From Paracoccaceae bacterium (lineage in GTDB: Bacteria > Pseudomonadota > Alphaproteobacteria > Rhodobacterales > Rhodobacteraceae), in NCBI GenBank assembly GCA_016765235.1, contig JAESQH010000198.1:1-13708 (forward strand): a stretch of DNA of 13,708 bases. Direction: 5' to 3'. The notes under the pieces were generated by a model that had not been told where the DNA came from, did no database searches, and was given only the letters and a program-made list of their open reading frames with translations. The position numbers were made by a program, and so were the translations under genes. This document shows, piece by piece, positions 7,135 through 13,708 of the stretch. The first letter of the stretch is position 1. Every line of letters starts with the position of its first letter.

Positions 7135-9414
7135 TTATTCGTATACATTAACCGGCGTTCCGGCGAGCGCCGCAATATTCAGCAACCCCCGCGCAGTGAT
7201 GGACGGCGTCACGATGTGCGCCTTGTTCCCCATCCCCATCAGTATTGGCCCGACTTCCAGACCGTTAGCCGACATTTTCAGGATATTGCGTACAGCACTG
7301 GCCGCATCGGAATTAGCGAAAACCAAAACGTTGGCCGCTCCGTCATACCGCGAGTTCGGATAAATCTTGCGACGCAGTTTTTCATCAAGCGCCGCATCTG
7401 TATGCATCTCGCCCTCATAAACGAAATCGAGGTCCATGCTATCCAGAATATCAATCGCTTCGCGCATCCGGCAAGCTGAGTCCGTTTGCAGGTTCCCGAA
7501 TTGCGAATGCGAGCACAATGCCACCTTCGGCTCCAAACCAAAGCGATGTACGTGCCGCGCTGCCGCGACAACGGTGTCCGCCATCTGTTGCGCCGTTGGT
7601 TCGGGGTTCACATGCGTGTCGGCAATAAACAACGGACCGTCTTCCAAAATCATTAGCGACAACGCCCCGACAGCGCGTATCCGCTCCGTACCCAAAATCT
7701 GCTGAATGTATTTCAAATGCCACAGGTATTGCCCAAATGTTCCACAAATCAGGCTATCCGCATCACCTCGATGCACCATCACTGCACCAATCGCCGTGGT
7801 GTTGGTCCGCATAATCGCCTTGGCCAGTTCCGGCGTCACACCGCGCCGTTGCATGATATCGTGATAACTACCCCAATAGTCACGAAATCGTGGATCGTTC
7901 TGCGGGTTAACCAATTCAAAATCGCGGCCTTCTTTGATCGGCAGGCCAAACTTTTCGCACCGCGCCTCAATAACGTCGGGGCGACCGATCAAAATCGGCA
8001 TGTCGGCCAGTTCTTCAGAAACGGCGTGCGCTGCGCGAAGTACCCGTTCGCTTTCGCCTTCTGCAAAGACGATTTTGCGCACCGCATTGTTTGCAGCCGC
8101 AAATACCGGACGCATGATAAGCGCCGATTTAAAGACCGATCCGTCCAGCTTTTGCTTATACGCCACCATATCCGTAATGGGGCGGCTGGCGACGCCACTT
8201 TCCATCGCCGCTTTAACCACAGCACACGACACGATCGCCAGCAAACGGGGATCGAACGGTTTCGGGATTAAGTATTCGGGGCCAAATTTCAGGCTTTCAT
8301 CCTTGTAAACCGCCGCCGCTTCGGCACTGGTGGAGGCGCGCGCAAGCTCCGCGATCCCCTCGACACAAGCGATTTCCATAGCGTCGTTAATCGTGGTCGC
8401 GCCCACATCCAGCGCACCCCTGAAAATGAACGGGAAGCATAAAACATTGTTAACCTGATTAGGAAAATCCGAGCGCCCCGTGGCGATTACCGCATCGGGT
8501 GCAACTGCGCGCGCCACATCCGGCATAATTTCAGGCGTAGGGTTAGCCAGCGCGAAAATAATTGGTTGCGATGTCATTTTAGAGACCATCTCGGGCTTCA
8601 AAACGCCGGGACCGGATAGACCAAGAAACAAATCGGCCCCATCGACCACATCATCAAGCGTGCGCTTATCACTGGCTTGCGCAAACTCGGCCTTCTGCGG
8701 CGTCATTTCCTCTGTCCGGCCTTTGTAAACCAGTCCTGCGATGTCACACAGCCAGACGTTTTCACGTTTAACTCCCAGCTTTAACAGCATGTTTAGACAG
8801 GCAATTCCGGCGGCGCCACCACCAGTGGACACCACCTTGATGTCGCCAAATTTCTTGCCCGCAACGTGCAAAGCATTGGTCGCGGCGGCCCCTACAACAA
8901 TCGCCGTGCCATGCTGGTCGTCGTGGAAAACCGGAATACCCATGCGTTCGCGGCATAGTTTTTCCACAATAAAACACTCGGGTGCTTTGATATCTTCAAG
9001 GTTGATAGCGCCGAACGTTGGTTCCAGTGCCGTTACAATATCAGCCAGCTTTTCAGGGTCACTTTCGTTAATCTCGATGTCAAAACAATCAATATTGGCG
9101 AATTTCTTGAACAGAACCGCCTTGCCTTCCATGATCGGTTTGGAGGCCAGCGCCCCGATATTGCCCAACCCCAACGCAGCCGAACCATTGGTGACCACAG
9201 CCACCAGATTGCCTCGCGCCGTATATTTCGCCGCGTTTGCCGGGTCTTTGCTGATCTCGATGCACGCCTCCGCTACACCGGGGGAATAGGCGCGTGACAA
9301 GTCCCGACCATTCGCCAAGGGTTTCGTTGCACGGATTTCCAATTTCCCCGGTTTTGGGAATTCATGATAATCAAGTGCTGCTTGGCGGGCGGATTTCTGG
9401 CGTTCTTCGGTCAA
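7135..9414 (-). CDS. maeB: NADP-dependent malic enzyme with C-terminal phosphotransacetylase-like domain
   Basis: Decarboxylates malate to pyruvate with reduction of NADP; here it probably drains C4 acids formed from propionate towards pyruvate and supplies NADPH. Length is 759 residues, matching the MaeB hybrid class. The malic domain (about 1-425) has AYSPGVA (Tyr43), the LGLGNIGALASKPIMEGK segment with Lys98, INLEDIKAPECF (137-148), FHDDQHGTA (163-171, metal-binding Asp165/166) and a nucleotide-binding loop TGGGAAGIA (197-205). The PTA-like domain (about 430-759) begins SALIMRPVFAAANNA and includes VFAEGESERVL; in MaeB enzymes it is regulatory, responding to acetyl-CoA. The start is TTG at 9414: an in-frame stop lies 18 bases upstream, AGGAG is 7 bases away, and the first internal Met is near residue 95, too late. 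It lies 78 bases downstream of the mutase gene. Confidence 0.95.
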   Translation of the reverse strand: MTEERQKSARQAALDYHEFPKPGKLEIRATKPLANGRDLSRAYSPGVAEACIEISKDPANAAKYTARGNLVAVVTNGSAALGLGNIGALASKPIMEGKAVLFKKFANIDCFDIEINESDPEKLADIVTALEPTFGAINLEDIKAPECFIVEKLCRERMGIPVFHDDQHGTAIVVGAAATNALHVAGKKFGDIKVVSTGGGAAGIACLNMLLKLGVKRENVWLCDIAGLVYKGRTEEMTPQKAEFAQASDKRTLDDVVDGADLFLGLSGPGVLKPEMVSKMTSQPIIFALANPTPEIMPDVARAVAPDAVIATGRSDFPNQVNNVLCFPFIFRGALDVGATTINDAMEIACVEGIAELARASTSAEAAAVYKDESLKFGPEYLIPKPFDPRLLAIVSCAVVKAAMESGVASRPITDMVAYKQKLDGSVFKSALIMRPVFAAANNAVRKIVFAEGESERVLRAAHAVSEELADMPILIGRPDVIEARCEKFGLPIKEGRDFELVNPQNDPRFRDYWGSYHDIMQRRGVTPELAKAIMRTNTTAIGAVMVHRGDADSLICGTFGQYLWHLKYIQQILGTERIRAVGALSLMILEDGPLFIADTHVNPEPTAQQMADTVVAAARHVHRFGLEPKVALCSHSQFGNLQTDSACRMREAIDILDSMDLDFVYEGEMHTDAALDEKLRRKIYPNSRYDGAANVLVFANSDAASAVRNILKMSANGLEVGPILMGMGNKAHIVTPSITARGLLNIAALAGTPVNVYE

Positions 9415-9421
9415 TTTAAGG

Positions 9422-9426
9422 CTCCT
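9422..9426 (-). promoter_or_regulatory. Shine-Dalgarno that fixes the maeB TTG start
   Basis: AGGAG on the minus strand ends 7 bases before TTG 9414. Because an in-frame TAG lies just upstream of it and no ATG or GTG is available near the conserved N-terminus, this site makes the TTG start secure. Confidence 0.75.
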
Positions 9427-9442
9427 ATGCTAACCATGGTGC

Positions 9443-9471
9443 ACAATAGTTAGGCTTAACAAATTTGTCAG
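9443..9471 (-). promoter_or_regulatory. Candidate sigma-70 promoter for maeB
   Basis: On the minus strand CTGACA (9466-9471; 5 of 6 to TTGACA) and TATTGT (9443-9448; 4 of 6 to TATAAT) are separated by 17 bases. The expected transcription start is near 9436, giving a leader of about 20 bases with the AGGAG site. A perfect 10-bp palindrome ACAAATTTGT (9459-9468) overlaps the -35 box, where an operator could sit. It is inferred from sequence only; maeB may also be read through from the mutase gene. Confidence 0.4.
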
Positions 9472-9492
9472 CCCGAAAATGCTGGAACTGTT

Positions 9493-11622
9493 TCAATAAT
9501 TCGTCCGGCGGATAAGACGCAGAACTTTGTCTGCCGCATCGGGAATATTCGTACCCGGCCCGAAAATCGCTCTGATGCCGTGATCATACAGGAAATCATA
9601 ATCTTGTTGTGGAATGACCCCACCACAAATCACCATGATTTCGCCACCGCCAGCGGCCTTCAACGCCTCCACCAACTGTGGCGCAAGGGTCTTGTGCCCC
9701 GCCGCCTGAGATGAAATTCCGACCACATGTACGCCTTTGTCTACCGCATCTTGCGCGGCCTCTTCAGGGGTTTGGAACAGCGGGCCGACACTAACGTCAA
9801 ACCCGATATCGCCAAACGCAGTTGCGATAACTTTGGCGCCGCGATCATGCCCGTCTTGTCCCATTTTAACAACGAGCATCCGCGGGAGGCGGCCCTCGTT
9901 TTCAGCGAAATCCTTAACGTCTTGCTGAATTTTGGCAAACCCGGCATCGCCTGCGTAGGCAGCGCCGTAAACGCCTGAAAGAGTCTTCACCTCTGCGCTG
10001 TGGCGCCCGAAAACTTTTTCCATAGCGGCGGAAATTTCGCCAACCGTCGCCCGTGCCCGCGCAGCGTCAATCGCCAATTCCAACAGATTACCCACCAAGC
10101 GAGCGCCCTGTTCAAGCGCCACAAGGGCGTTTTCACAGGCCGCTGCATCGCGCGTTTCGCGGATGCGCGTTAGGCGTTTGATCTGGCTGTCGCGCACCTG
10201 ACTGTTGTTGATTTCCCGAATATCGAGCGGGTCTTCCTGTTCAAGTCGGAACTTGTTAACCCCGACAATCACATCGTCACCCTTATCGACCGCCGCCTGT
10301 TTGCGCGCCGCCGCTGCTTCAATCAGCAACTTGGGCATACCGCTGGCCACGGCTTTGGTCATACCGCCCAAGGCATCAACTTCCTCGATCAATTTCCACG
10401 CCTCATCCGCCAGTTCTTTGGTCAGGCTTTCGACGTAGTACGAACCCGCCAACGGATCGACGACGTTGGTAACGCCCGTCTCGTTTTGCAAAATCAGCTG
10501 GGTATTCCGCGCGATCCGCGCCGAAAATTCCGTAGGCAGCGCGATCGCCTCGTCAAACGAGTTGGTGTGCAACGATTGCGTGCCACCTAGCACCGCCGAC
10601 ATCGCCTCGTACGCGGTGCGAATGATGTTGTTGTACGGGTCTTGTTCTTGAAGGCTAACGCCCGAAGTTTGACAATGTGTCCGCAGCATCGAAGATTGCG
10701 GTTTCTTCGGCTCGAATTCCGCCATGATCTTTGACCATAACAGTCGGGCGGCACGCAGCTTCGCGGCCTCCATGAAGAAGTTCATGCCAATTGCAAAGAA
10801 GAACGACAGCCTTCCTGCAAACGCATCCACATCCATCCCCGACGCAATCGCCGCCTTTACGTATTCCTTGCCATCTGCCAGCGTAAATGCCAGTTCCTGC
10901 ACGAGGTTCGCGCCAGCCTCTTGCATGTGATAACCCGATATCGAGATCGAGTTGAATTTCGGCATTTCGCTCGATGTAAACTTGATGATGTCCGAGACGA
11001 TCCGCATCGACGGTTCAGGCGGATAAATATAGGTATTGCGAACCATAAACTCCTTCAAAACGTCGTTCTGAATGGTTCCGGTCAGGGCCGCGCGATCAAC
11101 GCCTTGTTCCTCGCCAGCCACAATAAAACTGGCCAAAATAGGGATCACGGCGCCGTTCATCGTCATGGAAACCGACATTTTGTCCAACGGAATACCGTCG
11201 AATAAAATCTTCATATCCTCGACACTGTCAATCGCAACGCCGGCCTTGCCAACGTCGCCAACCACGCGCGGATGATCGCTGTCATACCCCCGATGCGTCG
11301 CCAGATCGAAGGCTACGGACACGCCTTTTTGCCCCGCCGCCAACCCTTTGCGGTAAAACGCATTGCTTTCTTCCGCCGTCGAAAATCCTGCGTATTGCCG
11401 GATTGTCCAAGGCCGCCCCGCATACATCGTACCACGCGGCCCGCGCGTGTAGGGTGCAATTCCGGGCATGCCACCAAGATGTTCAACCCCGTCCAGATCA
11501 TCCGCTGTATAAACCGGCTTGATGGCGATCCCTTCGGGCGTTTTCCACGTCAAATCATCGAGTGGGCGGCCACGTAGTTCCTTTTCAGCAAGGGCTTTCC
11601 AATCGTCGGATTTATTGCTCAT
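9493..11622 (-). CDS. scpA: Methylmalonyl-CoA mutase, single-chain, B12-dependent
   Basis: Rearranges (R)-methylmalonyl-CoA to succinyl-CoA using adenosylcobalamin, the last step from propionyl-CoA to the TCA cycle; also called mcm or bhbA. From ATG 11622 it has 709 residues, about the size of E. coli ScpA (714). The substrate-binding TIM barrel carries RPWTIRQYAGFSTAEESNAF (70-89; Tyr77 matches the active-site Tyr of characterised mutases), VRNTYIYPPEPSMR (194-207) and SGYHMQEAG (229-237, active-site His232). The C-terminal B12 domain contains KMGQDGHDRGAK (586-597; His592 is the cobalt ligand) and ends with GGVIPQQDYDFL and IFGPGTNIPDAA. Both domains are in one chain, so it is the homodimeric type. 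GTG 11634 is in frame upstream, but the ATG has a weak GTGAG at 7 bases and a more usual N-terminus. It heads the mutase-maeB-prpE set. Confidence 0.96.
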   Translation of the reverse strand: MSNKSDDWKALAEKELRGRPLDDLTWKTPEGIAIKPVYTADDLDGVEHLGGMPGIAPYTRGPRGTMYAGRPWTIRQYAGFSTAEESNAFYRKGLAAGQKGVSVAFDLATHRGYDSDHPRVVGDVGKAGVAIDSVEDMKILFDGIPLDKMSVSMTMNGAVIPILASFIVAGEEQGVDRAALTGTIQNDVLKEFMVRNTYIYPPEPSMRIVSDIIKFTSSEMPKFNSISISGYHMQEAGANLVQELAFTLADGKEYVKAAIASGMDVDAFAGRLSFFFAIGMNFFMEAAKLRAARLLWSKIMAEFEPKKPQSSMLRTHCQTSGVSLQEQDPYNNIIRTAYEAMSAVLGGTQSLHTNSFDEAIALPTEFSARIARNTQLILQNETGVTNVVDPLAGSYYVESLTKELADEAWKLIEEVDALGGMTKAVASGMPKLLIEAAAARKQAAVDKGDDVIVGVNKFRLEQEDPLDIREINNSQVRDSQIKRLTRIRETRDAAACENALVALEQGARLVGNLLELAIDAARARATVGEISAAMEKVFGRHSAEVKTLSGVYGAAYAGDAGFAKIQQDVKDFAENEGRLPRMLVVKMGQDGHDRGAKVIATAFGDIGFDVSVGPLFQTPEEAAQDAVDKGVHVVGISSQAAGHKTLAPQLVEALKAAGGGEIMVICGGVIPQQDYDFLYDHGIRAIFGPGTNIPDAADKVLRLIRRTNY

Positions 11623-11756
11623 GGCGTATCTCACTATCGTTTCTGAGGGGTAGATCGGGTATAAAACGGGATAACGCTACGGAATGACGGAAAGTTCCGG
11701 CGTGGCTATTAGATTTTGCGTCGCAAGTGCTTATGTTTTGATAAACCGGAGGAATT
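11623..11756. promoter_or_regulatory. Divergent intergenic region between mutase and DUF4174 genes
   Basis: This 134-base spacer must hold the promoter of the DUF4174 gene and probably that of the mutase, since nothing on the minus strand immediately upstream is co-oriented. I see no convincing -35/-10 pair for either. A short inverted repeat TTGCG-T-CGCAA lies at 11716-11726. GGAGGA (11748-11753) is the Shine-Dalgarno of the DUF4174 gene. No cobalamin riboswitch-like structure is evident, and the space is rather small for one. Confidence 0.45.
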
Positions 11757-12155
11757 ATGCGTAAATTCAGTTTGCTAACCTTGTTGCTATCGCTATTTGC
11801 TGGCTTTGCCATCGCCCAAGAGTCGACCGATCCGCTTGCGCAATATAAGTGGGTGGCGCGCCCATCGGTGATTTTTGCCGAATCCCCGTTTGATCCGCGC
11901 TTCGTGTTGCAAATGGAGATGCTCGCAGAAGACCCAAGCGTATTGGGAGAACGTGACGTTGTAATTCTGACGGATACCGAGGTTGACGCATACGGGCCGC
12001 TGCGTGAGCGCCTCAGACCGTATGAATTCACGGTGATCCTTCTGGACAAGGAAGGAAATATTGTCTTGCGGAAATCCACACCGTGGACCCCGCGCGAACT
12101 GTCACGGGTGATTGATAAACTACCAATTCGAAAGGACGAGATTGACCGTTCATAA
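11757..12155 (+). CDS. Small secreted DUF4174 protein
   Basis: Function unknown; 132 residues. The N-terminus (MRK, then a long hydrophobic run ending F-A-I-A before Gln21) is a clear signal peptide, so the protein is probably periplasmic. The mature part fits DUF4174: YKWVARPSVIFAESPFDPRF (about 29-48), then QMEMLAEDP, ERDVVILTD, YEFTVILLDKEGNIVLRKST and the closing IDKLPIRKDEI. There is no Cys after the signal peptide, so no CxxC chemistry and no lipobox. GGAGGA lies 3 bases before the ATG. It is the only + strand gene in the right block: divergent from the mutase gene and convergent with pccA (57-base gap, no clear terminator). DUF4174 genes are often seen near this pathway in Rhodobacterales as I recall, but the role is unproven. 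Confidence 0.85.
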   Translation: MRKFSLLTLLLSLFAGFAIAQESTDPLAQYKWVARPSVIFAESPFDPRFVLQMEMLAEDPSVLGERDVVILTDTEVDAYGPLRERLRPYEFTVILLDKEGNIVLRKSTPWTPRELSRVIDKLPIRKDEIDRS

Positions 12156-12212
12156 AGTGCATCCGGCCTGAAGTCATTCGTCACGTTGATATGTGCAGGT
12201 GCGAACATCGGT

Positions 12213-13708
12213 CTATTCGAACTCCATAATCACGTTGTCAACTGCCAGACTATCGCCGACCGCCGCGTTGATTTTGGTCACAACTGATTTCTTTTCAGCG
12301 CGCAGGACGTTTTCCATTTTCATGGCCTCGACCGTGCAAAGGGCTTGCCCTTCCTGCACTTCGTCACCAACTTTTACAGACATCGAAACGATCAAACCCG
12401 GCATTGGGCAGAGCAATAACTTCGACGTGTCTGGTGGCGTCTTCTCGATCATATGTTTGGAAAGCTCGAACAAACGCGGTGTGCGAATGATAACATTCAA
12501 ATCGGCACCACGATGGCGCATACCAAAGCCGCTGGAAATCTGCCCAACCTTGGCAATCACTGCTTCGCCGGACACATCGAGACGTACCAGCCCTTCGCCC
12601 GGCTTCCAGTCGGATACAACACGGTGGCTTGTCCCGTCAGCGAATTCCACGGTGGAGCCATCACGGTCCGCCGCGACCTTTACCGCCAGATCAACACCGC
12701 CGAGCGAGATGACGAAGTCCGTACCAACTTCGCGTTCGTGATTGTCCATTCGGCCAGACACCCGCGCGGCGCGAATTTCAGACACGCGATGCATCGCGGA
12801 GGCCCCTGCCGCCAGCTGTTTCAAGATATCTTCAGACAACACCGCCCCCTCGAAACCTTCGGGATATTCTTCTTCAATAAACGCGGTCGAAATATTGCCG
12901 CTGATAAACCGTTCATGGTCCATCACAGCGGACAGGAACGGCAGGTTGTGGCCGATCCCTTCAAGTTCAAATTCGTCCAGCGCGTGGCGCATTTCTGCAA
13001 TCGCGGTAGCGCGGTCAGGCGCCCATGTGCAGAGCTTGGCAATCATGGGGTCATAGTACATCGAAATCTCGCCGCCCTCGAAAACGCCGGTATCATTTCG
13101 CACGGCGCGCGTTTCATCCGCCATTTCGGCAGGCGGGCGATACCGCGATAGCCGCCCGATGGAGGGCAAGAAGTTGCGATAGGGATCTTCGGCGTAAAGG
13201 CGGCTCTCAATCGCCCAACCGTTGATGCCGATATCTGATTGCTGCATTGAAAGTTTCTCGCCGTAAGCCACGCGGATCATCTGTTCTACAAGGTCAATTC
13301 CGGTGATCAATTCGGTGACGGGATGTTCGACCTGAAGGCGTGTGTTCATTTCAAGGAAGTAGAAGTTGGATTTAGAATCCACGATAAATTCCACTGTTCC
13401 AGCAGAACAATAATCAACCGCTTGCGCCAAGGCCACAGACTGCGCGCCCATCGCCGCACGAGTTTCTTCGTCCAGAAACGGTGACGGAGCCTCCTCAATC
13501 ACCTTTTGCTGGCGGCGCTGAATCGAGCACTCGCGCTCGTTTAAATAAATACAATTGCCGTGTTTGTCGCCGAGCACCTGAATTTCGATGTGGCGGGGTT
13601 GTGTGATAAATTTTTCGATGAAAATCCGGTCATCGCCAAAGGAGGCCGCCGCCTCGTTCTTGGAAGACTGAAACCCTTCGCGCGCCTCCTCGTCATTCCA
13701 CGCGATCC
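12213..13708 (-). CDS. pccA: Propionyl-CoA carboxylase, biotin-carrying alpha subunit (5' truncated by window)
   Basis: Carboxylates biotin with ATP and bicarbonate, and carries it to the beta subunit (PccB, not in view) to make (S)-methylmalonyl-CoA. About 497 C-terminal codons are visible; full PccA proteins have roughly 660-680, so the N-terminal ATP-grasp start lies beyond 13708. A GTG at 13577 is only an internal Val codon: the conserved frame runs on upstream (IAWNDEEAREGF, FGDDRIFIEKFI, RHIEIQVLGD). The biotin carboxylase active-site strand VEFIVDSKSNFYFLEMNTRL leads to QVEHPVTE. A middle linking domain follows, and the biotinyl domain near the end has VEAMKMENVL; the biotin Lys is 34 residues from the C-terminus (codon 12318-12320). 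The mutase next door supports propionyl-CoA rather than methylcrotonyl- or acetyl-CoA as substrate. It is convergent with the DUF4174 gene. Confidence 0.93.
   Translation of the reverse strand, partial: IAWNDEEAREGFQSSKNEAAASFGDDRIFIEKFITQPRHIEIQVLGDKHGNCIYLNERECSIQRRQQKVIEEAPSPFLDEETRAAMGAQSVALAQAVDYCSAGTVEFIVDSKSNFYFLEMNTRLQVEHPVTELITGIDLVEQMIRVAYGEKLSMQQSDIGINGWAIESRLYAEDPYRNFLPSIGRLSRYRPPAEMADETRAVRNDTGVFEGGEISMYYDPMIAKLCTWAPDRATAIAEMRHALDEFELEGIGHNLPFLSAVMDHERFISGNISTAFIEEEYPEGFEGAVLSEDILKQLAAGASAMHRVSEIRAARVSGRMDNHEREVGTDFVISLGGVDLAVKVAADRDGSTVEFADGTSHRVVSDWKPGEGLVRLDVSGEAVIAKVGQISSGFGMRHRGADLNVIIRTPRLFELSKHMIEKTPPDTSKLLLCPMPGLIVSMSVKVGDEVQEGQALCTVEAMKMENVLRAEKKSVVTKINAAVGDSLAVDNVIMEFE

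Noticed and set aside
7717..9289. Long plus-strand frames opposite maeB (7717-8271 and 8741-9289)
   Set aside because: They lie wholly inside a strongly conserved enzyme gene, lack ribosome sites and have no recognisable domain; typical antisense shadows of GC-biased codons.
11612..12208. 198-codon minus-strand frame opposite the DUF4174 gene as a protein gene between pccA and the mutase
   Set aside because: No Shine-Dalgarno before its ATG, low-complexity Ser/Arg/Thr-rich translation with no recognisable motif, and the opposite strand encodes a clear signal peptide plus DUF4174 domain with a GGAGGA site.
12156..12212. Bidirectional terminator between DUF4174 and pccA
   Set aside because: I looked for a GC-rich hairpin with T-runs in this 57-base convergent gap and found none that is convincing.

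Overview
The window looks like a chromosomal piece of a marine alphaproteobacterium of the Rhodobacterales/Roseobacter group. This rests on the protein flavour of PccA, the MaeB malic enzyme and methylmalonyl-CoA mutase, on the small secreted DUF1223 and DUF4174 proteins, and on tightly overlapping genes. No RNA gene, insertion sequence, CRISPR array or phage gene was seen.

Left block (1-4387, + strand) is the end of a capsule or surface-polysaccharide operon. It holds the 3' part of a GT4 glycosyltransferase, a KpsM-type ABC-2 permease, a KpsT-type ATPase, a short KpsE-like inner-membrane protein and a TviB/WbpO-like UDP-N-acetylhexosamine 6-dehydrogenase. The first four genes overlap by 4-11 bases, so they are very probably translationally coupled. 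The last gene has its own good Shine-Dalgarno. The ATPase is the oddest protein in the window: it has lost the Walker B glutamate, the ABC signature and the usual H-loop histidine, while keeping the Walker A lysine. The KpsE-like protein has a small periplasmic part and a long charged cytoplasmic helix.

Right block (4384-13708, mostly - strand) is central carbon metabolism around propionate. In transcription order it runs pccA (5' end outside the window), then methylmalonyl-CoA mutase, malic enzyme (maeB), propionyl-CoA synthetase (prpE) and a secreted DUF1223 protein. Together PrpE, PccA and the mutase take propionate to succinyl-CoA, with pccB and the epimerase not visible here. After TCA steps to malate, MaeB yields pyruvate and NADPH. 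In roseobacters this route also receives carbon from DMSP/acrylate. A small secreted DUF4174 protein lies on the + strand between pccA and the mutase, antiparallel to both, so the mutase probably has its own promoter or is reached only by transcription antisense to DUF4174.

The two blocks meet tail to tail with interlocked stop codons at 4384-4387. I found no clearly new multi-gene system. The strongest leads are the ATPase with degenerate catalytic motifs and its unusual KpsE-like partner.
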